Shown here: piece by piece, positions 10,107-18,562 of the stretch
Layout: each line of letters starts with the position of its first letter
How positions within the stretch are numbered: position 1 is the first letter of the stretch
NCBI RefSeq assembly: GCF_013033515.1
Contig: NZ_WQEG01000007.1
Coordinates: forward strand, 1 to 64,000
Direction: 5' to 3'
DNA length: 64,000 bases
Origin: Ruegeria sp. HKCCA6707
GTDB taxonomy: Bacteria; Pseudomonadota; Alphaproteobacteria; Rhodobacterales; Rhodobacteraceae
Translations under genes and position numbers: made by a program
The notes under the pieces: model-generated
What the model saw: the letters and a program-made list of their open reading frames with translations, nothing else
The model's database searches: none
Told to the model about the DNA's origin: nothing

Positions 10107-10232
10107 ATGAAGGTCAAGAACTCGCTCCGCTCGCTCAAGAACCGGCACCGCGATTGCCGTATTGTGCGTCGCAAAGGCCGCGTCTACGTGATCAACAAGA
10201 CGCAGCGCAAGTTCAAAGCACGTCAGGGCTGA
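10107..10232 (+). CDS. rpmJ: 50S ribosomal protein L36 (cysteine-lacking form)
   Basis: A 41-residue basic protein, [20 protein letters not shown] onward, ending in [11 protein letters not shown]. It has the L36 pattern of the long YkgO-like form, with only one cysteine in place of the zinc-binding set of the classical form. GGAGA lies before the ATG. It follows tRNA-Val by 90 bases on the same strand and is closed by a strong terminator. It was recognised by reading the sequence because it is shorter than usual gene-finding cut-offs. Confidence 0.95.
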   Translation: MKVKNSLRSLKNRHRDCRIVRRKGRVYVINKTQRKFKARQG

Positions 10233-10252
10233 GAACAGCATAAATCGAATTC

Positions 10253-10284
10253 AAAAAAACCGCGCTTTTGGGCGCGGTTTTTTT
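10253..10284. terminator. Bidirectional Rho-independent terminator
   Basis: Seven A residues, a GC-rich stem (CCGCGC / GCGCGG) with a short loop, and seven T residues. The symmetry lets it stop transcription from rpmJ and from the convergent SemiSWEET-like gene. Confidence 0.9.
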
Positions 10285-10308
10285 GTTTTTGGTCCAAACG
10301 ATTGCCAA

Positions 10309-10632
10309 CTAGAACGTATAGCCGGCGTGCAACATGATTCCGAACACCATCAGCAGGTTCAGGACCATGGAAATCCCGTTGCCCAGATAGATCGGCAACT
10401 TGCCCACCACTAAACCGTAGACGAACCACAAAAGGGACAGCAGCGCATAAAGCGACCAGGATATAAGCGACTGGCCTTCGGCATGTTGGGAATGGGTGAA
10501 GTAGAGCTTGATAAGCTGCGGCACCGTCGCGAACGGGCCCGCGACGCCGACAAAGATCATGAAGCTTTCAAACCGCGCCAACCAATGGCCAAGATCCGAC
10601 TTTTCCAGTTTTTCAGCAAGCGTTTCCGCCAT
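10309..10632 (-). CDS. SemiSWEET / PQ-loop family small sugar transporter
   Basis: A 107-residue protein with three predicted membrane helices after an amphipathic N-terminus: 'FMIFVGVAGPFATVPQLIKLYF', 'LISWSLYALLSLLWFVYGLVV' and 'NGISMVLNLLMVFGIML'. The Pro-Gln pair at the end of the first helix and the single three-helix bundle match bacterial SemiSWEETs, which dimerise to move mono- or disaccharides by facilitated diffusion. The ATG at 10632 begins a short charged stretch before the first helix. No transport partner lies nearby; the substrate cannot be deduced. Confidence 0.8.
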   Translation of the reverse strand: MAETLAEKLEKSDLGHWLARFESFMIFVGVAGPFATVPQLIKLYFTHSQHAEGQSLISWSLYALLSLLWFVYGLVVGKLPIYLGNGISMVLNLLMVFGIMLHAGYTF

Positions 10633-10950
10633 GAGAACCCTCGTCGTCAATGTGATGCACCGTTCCGGTCGTGACCGAATAAAATCACGCAAACCCTAGC
10701 CCGAACACCCCCGACAACCAATACCTTTGAAATCGCAGTTTGCGCGACTTTTCTTGTGCGATGCCGGCTTCGCGTTCACCGGAACACGAGACATCAAGCC
10801 TGTGAAAACTGGCAGATTGCCGAAGCGAAAACTGCCCCCGGATTTAAGTTTACTAATTCTGTCAGTTTTACTTGCATCCTCAGCAAAATGGTATAATTGA
10901 CTGAAACAGTCGGGTTGAAGCCCGCCACGAAATTCAACTTGGGAATCGAT
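10633..10950. other. Divergent intergenic region before iron-type binding protein
   Basis: No gene seen between the SemiSWEET-like gene and the iron-type binding protein. The right half is A/T-rich and contains a promoter-like TATAAT. I could not recognise a clear Fur, Irr or RirA box by eye. Confidence 0.5.
10868..10897 (+). promoter_or_regulatory. Candidate sigma-70-type promoter
   Basis: A perfect TATAAT at 10892-10897 with TTACTT 18 bases upstream as a weak -35 element, about 54 bases before the binding-protein start codon. Only the -10 hexamer is convincing. Confidence 0.3.
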
Positions 10951-11967
10951 ATGTTGAAATCTTCCACCTGCGTTGCTGCGGCGCTGACCGCTCTGATCGC
11001 AGCTTCAGCCGCCGCCGAAGGTGAGCTGAACCTATACTCTTCGCGCCACTATGACACGGACGAACGGCTATACACCGATTTCGAAGAGGCCACCGGCATC
11101 ACGATCAACCGCATTGAAGGCAAAGCTGACGAGTTGATCTCGCGTATGGAAGCCGAGGGTGCGAACTCTCCTGCCGACATTCTGCTCACCGTGGATACGT
11201 CGCGTCTTGAACGCGCCAAGAACGCTGGGATTCTGCAAGCGATTGACAGCGAAGTGCTGGAAGATCGCATCCCTTCCAACCTGCAAGACAGCGATAACCA
11301 GTGGTTTGGCTTCTCGCAGCGCGGACGCATCATCTTTTTCAACAAAGAGACGGTTGATACTCCACCAGCCACCTATGCGGATCTGGCAAAGCCCGAGTTC
11401 AAGGGCATGGTCTGCATCCGCTCGTCGACCAACACTTATAACCAGACCCTGCTGGCATCGATCATCACGCATGAAGGAACCGAGGCCGCCAAAGATTGGG
11501 CCGCTGGAATTGTCGAGAACATGGCCCGCGACCCACAAGGTGGCGATACAGATCAGCTGCGGGGCATCGTTTCGGGTGAGTGCGATATCGCCGTTTCAAA
11601 CACCTACTACTTTTCCCGCGCGATCCGCACGGATGTCAAAGGGGTTTCCGCCGAACGTGACATGATCGGGTGGATCTTTCCCAACCAGGACGGCTATGGC
11701 GCTCATATGAACCTGTCGGGCGCTGGCGTTGCCGCGAATGCGCCGAACAAGGACAACGCGGTCCTGTTTCTGGAATACCTGGCCAGCGATCAGGCCCAAG
11801 AATACTTCTCGGCAGGCAATGACGAGTTCCCGGCTGTGGTCAACGTCGAACTTGCGGACTCGGTCAAAGCTCTGGGCGAATTCAAGGCCGATGAGATTGA
11901 TCTGTCGGATGTCGCCAAGAACATCCCCGAAGCGCAGAAGATCTTCAACGAAGTCGGCTGGAAGTAA
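10951..11967 (+). CDS. Periplasmic binding protein of an iron(III)-type ABC transporter
   Basis: A 338-residue secreted protein with a signal peptide ending near 'AASAAAEGELNLYSSRHYDTD'. The mature start 'LNLYSSRHYDTDERLYTDFEEATGI' and the pair 'NTYYFSRAIRT' match the FutA/FbpA class of ferric-iron binding proteins, where adjacent tyrosines ligate the metal. The permease and ATPase genes are not adjacent, so it must work with components encoded elsewhere. A terminator follows 25 bases downstream. The ATG at 10951 is chosen because the signal peptide begins there. Confidence 0.88.
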   Translation: MLKSSTCVAAALTALIAASAAAEGELNLYSSRHYDTDERLYTDFEEATGITINRIEGKADELISRMEAEGANSPADILLTVDTSRLERAKNAGILQAIDSEVLEDRIPSNLQDSDNQWFGFSQRGRIIFFNKETVDTPPATYADLAKPEFKGMVCIRSSTNTYNQTLLASIITHEGTEAAKDWAAGIVENMARDPQGGDTDQLRGIVSGECDIAVSNTYYFSRAIRTDVKGVSAERDMIGWIFPNQDGYGAHMNLSGAGVAANAPNKDNAVLFLEYLASDQAQEYFSAGNDEFPAVVNVELADSVKALGEFKADEIDLSDVAKNIPEAQKIFNEVGWK

Positions 11968-11992
11968 CCAAAATCCACTCACCGATCTACTG

Positions 11993-12017
11993 GGGGCGCA
12001 ATTTCGCGCCCCTTTTT
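11993..12017 (+). terminator. Rho-independent terminator
   Basis: A 7-bp stem (GGGGCGC / GCGCCCC) with a six-base loop and a run of five T, just after the iron-type binding protein gene. Confidence 0.88.
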
Positions 12018-12083
12018 CTGTTGATTACCTTATAATTTTATCGCAATATTCTCATATTAGCGATTTCTTCTCACTTTAGGTCG

Positions 12084-12638
12084 ATGCTAGATAACCTGTC
12101 AAACCGCCTCGCTACCAGATTGAATGAGCTACGCCAGTCTCGCGATTGGTCGCTCGACCACCTGTCGCAGGCCAGCGGTGTTAGCCGGGCAACACTGTCC
12201 CGCATGGAACGGGGCGATGTCAGTCCAACAGCAGAAACGCTGGGGCGCCTTTGCGCCGCTTACGGCCTGCCGATGTCGCGTCTGTTGATGATGGTCGAAG
12301 ACAGTTTCGATCCCAAGATCCCTTTTGAACGCCAGCCCGAATGGCGTGACCCCGAAACTGGCTTTACGCGCCGGTCGGTCTCACCGCCAGCGACGGGGTT
12401 GAGCGGAGAGGTGCTTGAGGGGCATTTGCCACCGGGCGCAACCATCTCTTACGAGACCCCTCCGCGCCCGGGGCAGGAACATCATCTGATTTTGCTGGAT
12501 GGCGCGTTGACGCTTACGGTGGACGGCACGGCACACGCACTCAATGCCGGGGATTGCCTACGCTATCATCTGGCTGGGCCAACGCGATTTGAAACCGGCC
12601 CCGCACGCGGGGCCCGCTATCTTTTGGTGCTGATATGA
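12084..12638 (+). CDS. XRE-family transcriptional regulator with C-terminal cupin domain
   Basis: A 184-residue regulator. The N-terminal helix-turn-helix (about residues 8-62) contains 'WSLDHLSQASGVSRATLSRMERG', a classic XRE recognition segment; the C-terminal part (about 105-180) is a small cupin beta-barrel with 'GQEHHLILLDGALTLTVDG', probably a ligand sensor. Proteins of this architecture often control amino-acid or polyamine metabolism. Its stop overlaps the start of the next gene by four bases (ATGA), so it is co-translated with the acetyltransferase. Confidence 0.9.
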   Translation: MLDNLSNRLATRLNELRQSRDWSLDHLSQASGVSRATLSRMERGDVSPTAETLGRLCAAYGLPMSRLLMMVEDSFDPKIPFERQPEWRDPETGFTRRSVSPPATGLSGEVLEGHLPPGATISYETPPRPGQEHHLILLDGALTLTVDGTAHALNAGDCLRYHLAGPTRFETGPARGARYLLVLI

Positions 12639-13153
12639 TTACCCGCCTGACCGATGCCTATTTCGACAGCGCCGTGGATGACCTGACCGAGATATTGCAT
12701 GCCTGTGTTCATACCGGTGCCAGCATTGGGTTCATCCTGCCTTTCCCGCGCGATCACGCGCGAAGCTATTGGCAGGATACCGTGCGACCGGGCGTGCAGA
12801 CCGGGGCCGTGGACCTGTTTGCAGCTTACGAAGACGGGCGTATCCTTGGCACAGCACAGTTGATCCCGGCAGGGATGCCCAACCAACCACATCGCGCCGA
12901 TGTCGCAAAGCTTTTGGTTCATCCAGAGGCGCGCCGGCGCGGGTTAGGCCGCAGCCTTATGCAATCGCTTTTTGACCGTGCCGCCGAACTAAACAGAACC
13001 GTACTTGTGCTGGACACCCGCAGTACCGATCCGTCGAAACTCTTGTACCAACAGCTTGGGTTTCAAATCGCGGGTGAAATCCCGGATTATTGCCGTAACC
13101 CCTTCGACGATCGATTGGAGCCTACAACCTATATGTTCAAGCACTTGGGCTGA
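12635..13153 (+). CDS. GNAT family N-acetyltransferase
   Basis: A 172-residue acetyltransferase of the GCN5-related fold. The acetyl-CoA binding loop is visible as 'LLVHPEARRRGLGRSLMQSL' (about residues 92-111), followed by the typical 'LVLDTRSTDPSKLLYQQLGFQ' strand. It overlaps the XRE-cupin regulator by four bases, so the regulator and enzyme probably form a unit. The acceptor substrate is unknown. Confidence 0.88.
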   Translation: MITRLTDAYFDSAVDDLTEILHACVHTGASIGFILPFPRDHARSYWQDTVRPGVQTGAVDLFAAYEDGRILGTAQLIPAGMPNQPHRADVAKLLVHPEARRRGLGRSLMQSLFDRAAELNRTVLVLDTRSTDPSKLLYQQLGFQIAGEIPDYCRNPFDDRLEPTTYMFKHLG

Positions 13154-13160
13154 GCCTGCA

Positions 13161-13415
13161 TCAGGTATCAATATCCAACGCAAGCGCATGAATACGCGGC
13201 ACGATATCGCCCAAGGCCTTATGCACAGCGCGATGACGCGCGACACGTGACTGCCCGTCAAATGCAGCCGCCCGAATCCGCACATTGAAGTGGCTTTCAC
13301 CACCCTCTTGATACCCTGCATGGCCGCGATGGCTTTCGCTGTCGTCCACGACCTCCAGTTCAGTGGGGTCAAAGGCCGCCTGCAGGCATTCCCGAATTTC
13401 ATCCGTCACAGTCAT
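13161..13415 (-). CDS. BolA family protein
   Basis: An 84-residue protein of the BolA/YrbA fold: 'MTVTDEIRECLQAAF', then 'VVDDSESHRGHAG' and the C-terminal 'RVARHRAVHKALGDIV', which includes the conserved histidine used with monothiol glutaredoxins to bind a [2Fe-2S] cluster. Such proteins act in iron-sulfur trafficking and iron sensing. The start at 13415 is supported by the conserved MTVTDEI beginning. It is divergent from the J-domain protein, an arrangement I recall as recurrent in Rhodobacterales. Confidence 0.92.
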   Translation of the reverse strand: MTVTDEIRECLQAAFDPTELEVVDDSESHRGHAGYQEGGESHFNVRIRAAAFDGQSRVARHRAVHKALGDIVPRIHALALDIDT

Positions 13416-13522
13416 TTTTCCGCTCGACGGCAAAAAACTTGCCGCTCCCCTCTTCTACTTTCTGAGCCTTAGATTAAACTGCTGCCTCCGAGTCGAAAAG
13501 ACGCGTTCGAAGGAGCAGGCCC

Positions 13523-14149
13523 ATGACGAAATCAGATCCGTTCGGATTCGATATGTCCGTATCCAGCGCAAAGAAAAAGAAACCGCGCGGACGTCGGGGC
13601 ATGTCGGGCGCGTCCGAAACTTCGGTCCGCATCTGTGACCATCCCGATTGCGAAGAACCGGGCAAGTTTCGCGCCCCAAAGGCACCTGATGTGTTGGACG
13701 ACTTTTACTGGTTCTGTCAGCAGCATGTGCGTGAATATAACCAGAAATGGAACTTTTTCGACGGCACGACCGAGGCCGAGCTGAACGCACAACGCTCGAA
13801 AGACAAGGTGTGGGAGCGGGAAACCAAGCCCATGGGCGACCCCGAGGCGCGGGCCTGGGCGCGGCTGGGCATCGAAGACCCGCATCAGGTTCTGGGTGCA
13901 AACGGGACGCAGAACAAAGGCCGCACAGCCGGTACCGGTGGTCGCCGCCTGCCCCCGACCGAACGACGCGCGATCGAAATTCTCGAAGCCAATGACAGCT
14001 GGTCCAAGGCAGAAGTGCGCAAGGCCTATAAGAAATTGATCAAGGTTCTGCACCCTGACATGAATGGCGGTGACCGCAGTCAGGAAGAACAACTGCAAGA
14101 AGTCGTCTGGGCCTGGGATCAAATCAAGGACAGCCGGAACTTTAAGTGA
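13523..14149 (+). CDS. J-domain (DnaJ-like) protein
   Basis: A 208-residue protein with a C-terminal J domain (about 150-207) containing the Hsp70-activating HPD triplet in 'KLIKVLHPDMNGGD'. The N-terminal half is different from classical DnaJ: it has 'ICDHPDCEEPGKFRAP' and later 'WFCQQHVREYN', a Cys/Cys...Cys/His set that could hold a metal ion. It probably recruits DnaK to a specific client. AAGGAG lies before the ATG. The next gene starts within its stop codon. Confidence 0.88.
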   Translation: MTKSDPFGFDMSVSSAKKKKPRGRRGMSGASETSVRICDHPDCEEPGKFRAPKAPDVLDDFYWFCQQHVREYNQKWNFFDGTTEAELNAQRSKDKVWERETKPMGDPEARAWARLGIEDPHQVLGANGTQNKGRTAGTGGRRLPPTERRAIEILEANDSWSKAEVRKAYKKLIKVLHPDMNGGDRSQEEQLQEVVWAWDQIKDSRNFK

Positions 14150-14991
14150 CTTTGGCCAAGCAACAGCCGCAGACGTTGACAGCCATGGCCGTCGACGTGC
14201 TGACCACGGCAGATGGCCGTGAAAAAACCGCGAAGTCGCGAGACTATGCTGCGCGCTGGCAGGCCGCTCGGGCTGGGGGTGAACTGATTGAGATTGGCGC
14301 TGCAACGCCCCCCGATCACCCCTCGCGCCCGGAAAAGCCCGAACTGCTCAGCCCGCGCGATGTGCCAAAGCGCAAGCCGGGATCCCCGGCAGGGCGTATC
14401 GCGTTGCTGCATGCGGTGGCGCATATCGAGTTGAACGCTGTGGATCTGCACTGGGACATCATCGCGCGCTTTTCCCATGTGCCGATGCCCATGGGATTTT
14501 ACGACGATTGGGTCAAGGCGGCCGATGAGGAATCCAAGCATTTCAATCTGATCTGCGATTGCCTGAAAAACATGGGCAGTTTTTATGGCGCCCTGCCTGC
14601 CCATGCGGGCATGTGGCGGGCGGCCACCGATACGATGGAAGACCTGCAAGGCCGACTGGCCATCGTGCCCATGGTGCTTGAAGCGCGCGGGTTGGATGTG
14701 ACCCCTGGCATGATCGATATCTTCCAGAAGGCCGGAGCAACCGACGCCGTCGAAAGCCTAAAGGTCATTTATGCCGAAGAGGTCAGCCATGTGGCCTATG
14801 GGGCCAAGTGGTTCAACTTTGGCTGCGGGCGCGACAATAGCGACCCCAAAGAGGCGTTCCACGCACTGGTCAGAAAATACTTCAAAGGCGGGCTGAAGCC
14901 GCCATTTAACGAAGAAAAACGGGCCGAAGCCGGGCTGCCACCCGATTTCTACTGGCCCCTGGCTGATGAGTTGCCCGCTTACGTGCGCTGA
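14146..14991 (+). CDS. DUF455 family ferritin-like protein
   Basis: A 281-residue member of the DUF455 family, predicted to have a ferritin-like four-helix bundle. Repeated acidic/histidine pairs in 'AVAHIELNAVDLHWD', 'ADEESKHFNLI' and 'AEEVSHVAYG' look like di-metal ligands. Function in the family is not established in what I know. It starts with GTG overlapping the J-domain gene's stop (GTGA), so the two are translationally coupled. Confidence 0.85.
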   Translation: MTLAKQQPQTLTAMAVDVLTTADGREKTAKSRDYAARWQAARAGGELIEIGAATPPDHPSRPEKPELLSPRDVPKRKPGSPAGRIALLHAVAHIELNAVDLHWDIIARFSHVPMPMGFYDDWVKAADEESKHFNLICDCLKNMGSFYGALPAHAGMWRAATDTMEDLQGRLAIVPMVLEARGLDVTPGMIDIFQKAGATDAVESLKVIYAEEVSHVAYGAKWFNFGCGRDNSDPKEAFHALVRKYFKGGLKPPFNEEKRAEAGLPPDFYWPLADELPAYVR

Positions 14992-15114
14992 TCCAGCGCA
15001 TAACCTGACGCCCCCTCCTTAGACGTCCTGTCATTGTTACAAATGCCTGTTACCGCCCCGAGTATGGGCCGGTGTTCAGGCCCATATCCGATTTGTCCGA
15101 AAGGAGATTTAGAT

Positions 15115-15720
15115 ATGGAAAACCTGATCTTCTCAGTTCACGCGACGGCATTATGGTGCGCCTTGGGCGCGGCCCTGCTGCTTTGCGGTTATCTGTCTTT
15201 GAACTTGAGGCGCCCGCAACTTGGGCTCTGGCCAAGCGCCAGCGGCTGGCGACATCATACCGCCTTTGGATTGTTCCGGCTGTTTTGCGGGGCAACCGTA
15301 GTCTTTGCGTTTAGCGAGGTTTGGGTGAATGGTTGGGGCCATTGGATCCGCTATGCCATCGGCCTGCCCATCATGGTGCTGTCCTTTGGGATAACGCTTT
15401 GGGGTTATCGTTTTCTGGGCCTCGACAACACCTATTGCGAAAGCGAGGGTCTGGTGACCGGTGGCATGTATGCCTATTCCCGCAACCCTCAATATGTGAC
15501 GTCGGTCCTGTCCACGGTTGGGTTAGGGATCACCAGCGGATCCTGGACAACGCTGATGCTGGCGGCGATCCTCTTCGTGATCTACTTTTTGTTTGTCCTC
15601 AATGAAGAGCGGTGGCTGCTGCATGGCTATGGCCGAGCCTTTCAGGACTATATGCAATCGACCCCGCGCTTTGTGGACGAACGCAGTCTGATACGCGTGC
15701 GCGACGCCCTTCTCGACTAG
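15115..15720 (+). CDS. Isoprenylcysteine/phospholipid methyltransferase-like membrane protein
   Basis: A 201-residue membrane protein with four or five hydrophobic segments. The C-terminal half contains 'GGMYAYSRNPQYVTSVLS' and 'LNEERWLLHGYGRAFQDYMQSTPRF', the pattern of the ICMT/PEMT-like methyltransferase family, where the arginine/asparagine segment and the acidic pair contact S-adenosylmethionine. The substrate in bacteria is usually unknown. AAGGAG nine bases upstream fixes the ATG at 15115. Confidence 0.8.
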   Translation: MENLIFSVHATALWCALGAALLLCGYLSLNLRRPQLGLWPSASGWRHHTAFGLFRLFCGATVVFAFSEVWVNGWGHWIRYAIGLPIMVLSFGITLWGYRFLGLDNTYCESEGLVTGGMYAYSRNPQYVTSVLSTVGLGITSGSWTTLMLAAILFVIYFLFVLNEERWLLHGYGRAFQDYMQSTPRFVDERSLIRVRDALLD

Positions 15721-15865
15721 GCTGGGCCTATCAATAAGGCCAGTTTGAAAGAATAATCCGTTCAGCTTGCGCCGGGGGCGGCTTTCCCTTGCCCTCACCC
15801 GGAATATGTTGCACCACACACAGGTTCAAACCCGGTGAACGGGCCACAGGATAAGGACAAGGCGC

Positions 15866-16852
15866 ATGGCTGACGGATCGATTGACGTAAACGCAAAACC
15901 TACCGAAGAAATCTCGGTCCGTGACGTGTTCGGCATTGACAGCGACATGAATGTCAAAGGCTTTGCCGAGGCCACCGATCGTGTCCCAGCCATCGATCCG
16001 ACCTATAAGTTCGACCCTGAAACCACGCTGGCGATTCTGGCTGGCTTTAGCCATAACCGCCGCGTCATGATCCAAGGGTATCACGGAACGGGTAAGTCCA
16101 CCCATATCGAACAAGTCGCTGCCCGCCTGAATTGGCCTGCAGTCCGAGTGAACCTGGACAGCCATATCAGCCGGATCGACCTGATCGGTAAAGACGCCAT
16201 CAAATTGCGCGACGGGAAGCAGGTGACCGAATTCCACGAGGGTATCCTGCCCTGGGCCCTGCGCAATCCTGTTGCGATTGTGTTTGACGAATACGACGCG
16301 GGCCGTGCGGATGTGATGTTCGTGATCCAGCGTGTGTTGGAACATGACGGCAAGCTGACTTTGCTTGACCAGAACGAGATCATTACGCCGAACCCCAATT
16401 TCCGCTTGTTTGCTACGGCAAACACCGTTGGCTTGGGTGACACAACCGGCCTCTACCACGGCACCCAGCAGATCAACCAGGCTCAGATGGACCGTTGGTC
16501 TTTGGTGTCGACGCTCAACTATCTCAGCCACGATGCCGAGACGATGATCGTTCTCTCAAAAGCGCCGCATTACAACACCGCTGAGGGCCGTAAAACCGTC
16601 AGCCAGATGGTCACCGTGGCCGACCTGACCCGGACCGCCTTCATGAACGGCGACCTGTCTACGGTCATGAGCCCGCGGACCGTAATCAACTGGGCGCAGA
16701 ACGCCGAGATCTTCCGTAATGTTGGCTATGCCTTCCGACTGTCCTTCCTGAACAAATGTGACGAGCTGGAACGTCAGACCGTCGCTGAGTTCTACCAGCG
16801 TTGCTTTGACGAGGAACTGCCTGAGAGCGCAGCAAGCGCAAGTCTGGGCTAG
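15866..16852 (+). CDS. cobS: Cobaltochelatase AAA+ subunit CobS
   Basis: A 328-residue AAA+ ATPase that, with CobT, drives CobN to insert cobalt into hydrogenobyrinic acid a,c-diamide in aerobic cobalamin synthesis. Walker A '[13 protein letters not shown]' (about 72), Walker B 'IVFDEYDAG' (about 139) and sensor region '[14 protein letters not shown]' are intact, and the N-terminal '[13 protein letters not shown]' is typical of CobS. cobT, which often lies close downstream, is not found here or anywhere in the window; a racemase-like gene starts eight bases after the stop. Confidence 0.95.
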   Translation: MADGSIDVNAKPTEEISVRDVFGIDSDMNVKGFAEATDRVPAIDPTYKFDPETTLAILAGFSHNRRVMIQGYHGTGKSTHIEQVAARLNWPAVRVNLDSHISRIDLIGKDAIKLRDGKQVTEFHEGILPWALRNPVAIVFDEYDAGRADVMFVIQRVLEHDGKLTLLDQNEIITPNPNFRLFATANTVGLGDTTGLYHGTQQINQAQMDRWSLVSTLNYLSHDAETMIVLSKAPHYNTAEGRKTVSQMVTVADLTRTAFMNGDLSTVMSPRTVINWAQNAEIFRNVGYAFRLSFLNKCDELERQTVAEFYQRCFDEELPESAASASLG

Positions 16853-16859
16853 AGCTGCT

Positions 16860-17561
16860 TTGCATATCGGGCTGATCGGGGGAATTGGTGTTGCTGCGAC
16901 GGTGGCGTACTACCAGCGCCTGACAGCCGCAGTTTCCGCGCAGGGACAGGCGCTTGAACTGACCATTGTTCATGCCGACGTTCAGGAATTGATCCGCAAC
17001 AACCTGGCGGATCAACGTGACGCGCAAGCGCAGGTATATGCCAGACTGATCGACCGGCTGAAGGCCGCAGGTGCGGATTGCGCAGCGATCACGTCTTTGG
17101 GTGGTCATTTCTGCTTTGACGAGACAGTGTCAAGATCATCGCTGCCCTTGGTTTCGGCGGTCAAGCCGCTTGATGCGTATTTCCAGACCCAGGGGTTTTC
17201 CAAAGTCGGCCTGTTGGGAACGCGCGTCGTGATGGAAACCCGTCTGTACGGTCAGCTTCAGCATACTCAAGCTGTTACGCTCGATGATGAGCTCGAGCCC
17301 CTCGCCCAAACCTATCAGGACATGGCGGTCTCTGGTACCTGTAGCGGCGATCAGCGATCCCTCTTTCTGGATGCCGGACGACGCATGGTTAATGAATTGG
17401 GCGCGGACGCTGTTGTTCTTGCCGGAACAGACCTCAACCTTGCCTTTGAAGGCCAGTCACCAGGCTATCGCGTCGTCGATGCACTTGATGTTCATATCGA
17501 CCAATTGGCCAAGCTGGCCGCAGGTCATCTCTCACTGTCCGAAATCATACTAAGCGAATAG
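16860..17561 (+). CDS. Aspartate/glutamate racemase family protein
   Basis: A 233-residue protein of the Asp/Glu/hydantoin racemase superfamily. It starts MHIGLIGGIGVAATVAYYQ (TTG start codon, eight bases after cobS). The two-cysteine mechanism of the family is less obvious here: the first site reads 'AAITSLGGHFCFDE' and the second 'VVLAGTDLNLAFE', where the usual second cysteine (GCTE-like) is replaced by 'GTDL'. It may therefore not be an active racemase. The ribosome binding site is weak, suggesting translational coupling to cobS. Confidence 0.75.
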   Translation: MHIGLIGGIGVAATVAYYQRLTAAVSAQGQALELTIVHADVQELIRNNLADQRDAQAQVYARLIDRLKAAGADCAAITSLGGHFCFDETVSRSSLPLVSAVKPLDAYFQTQGFSKVGLLGTRVVMETRLYGQLQHTQAVTLDDELEPLAQTYQDMAVSGTCSGDQRSLFLDAGRRMVNELGADAVVLAGTDLNLAFEGQSPGYRVVDALDVHIDQLAKLAAGHLSLSEIILSE

Positions 17562-17572
17562 TCGAAAAGAAA

Positions 17573-17594
17573 AAGGAGAGCGGGAGCTCTCCTT
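17573..17594. terminator. Bidirectional terminator
   Basis: A 9-bp perfect stem (AAGGAGAGC / GCTCTCCTT) with a four-base loop, A-rich on the left and T-rich on the right. It lies between the convergent racemase-like gene and the first response regulator. Confidence 0.8.
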
Positions 17595-17632
17595 CTCTAT
17601 TTGGGCTTGGTTTCGTTCGAAAACCGTAACGA

Positions 17633-18562
17633 TCAGCCGAATTGAGCAACCTGGTCCTCGATCATCTCGGCCATTTCAACTGCCTTATCGATCAGGAACA
17701 ACGCTTCCATTTTCGAAGAGGCCTTAAGAGCGACTTCTTTTCCGACCTGGAACGCCATTGTGGTGTCTGTCGAGCTCGAGTCGGCAACTTCGCTCAGTGG
17801 TGCGCGCAATTGCCCAGGGCTGAGTTCCATTTCAGAGTCGAGCAGCAGCAGGAACACTCCGTTCCCCCAATAGGTCGCAAAATTGCGTTCGTTCTTGGTC
17901 GCCATCAACAGTGCGGCACCCGCAGCGCCCATGGTTTTGCGGAATTCCGCAGCACTGCTGGATTGGAAGATACGCTCGACATCAGCCACCTTGATGGCGA
18001 CGATTTTCGAAACCATCGAATGCATGGTCGACAGTTGAATCACATAGTTTTCAAACTCGGAAAGACCCATACAACCCGGTAGATCGCCAAAGAATAACGG
18101 ATCGCTAAGACGCATTTCGCTCGATACTTCGGGCTCTTGCCACGTATACCCGTCTGCTTCGAATACTTCGATGGCCGCGCGTCGTTCAGCCGCCATGCGA
18201 TATGCATCACCGAGGCGTTGCTTCAGATCCGAAAACTCAAACGGTTTGGTTACATAATCTGTCGCGCCTGCCTCAAACGCTTCATCAATGTACTGCTTTT
18301 GCACCATGGCGGTGACCATGATGATAGGCGTAAACGTGTAGCCCGGCAGCTTTCTGGCTTCCTCACACAGAGCGATGCCATTCATTTGCGGCATCTGAAC
18401 ATCCAAAAGCAGGCAGTCGAACACCTCTTTCGGGTCATTCAAGATATCAAGTGCCTCTTGTCCACTTCTAGCGGTCACAATGTCTTCATAGCCAAAGGCG
18501 GCAAGCACGCTTTCGAGAAGCTCCAGAATGCTTGGATCGTCGTCCACAGCAAGTATACGCAT
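17633..18562 (-). CDS. Response regulator: REC plus degenerate GGDEF-like domain
   Basis: A 309-residue protein with a full receiver domain: acidic pair at 7-9, phospho-acceptor Asp54 in 'CLLLDVQMPQMNG', and the conserved Lys in 'DYVTKPFEF' (about 105). There is no DNA-binding helix-turn-helix. The remaining 180 residues resemble the second half of the regulator at 20106-21239, and the segment 'FATYWGNGVFLLLL' (about 230) sits where a diguanylate cyclase would have GGDEF, so I infer an inactive GGDEF-like output. The upstream gap separates it divergently from the acyl-homoserine-lactone synthase. Partner kinase: probably the histidine kinase at 22877-24304. Confidence 0.85.
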   Translation of the reverse strand: MRILAVDDDPSILELLESVLAAFGYEDIVTARSGQEALDILNDPKEVFDCLLLDVQMPQMNGIALCEEARKLPGYTFTPIIMVTAMVQKQYIDEAFEAGATDYVTKPFEFSDLKQRLGDAYRMAAERRAAIEVFEADGYTWQEPEVSSEMRLSDPLFFGDLPGCMGLSEFENYVIQLSTMHSMVSKIVAIKVADVERIFQSSSAAEFRKTMGAAGAALLMATKNERNFATYWGNGVFLLLLDSEMELSPGQLRAPLSEVADSSSTDTTMAFQVGKEVALKASSKMEALFLIDKAVEMAEMIEDQVAQFG

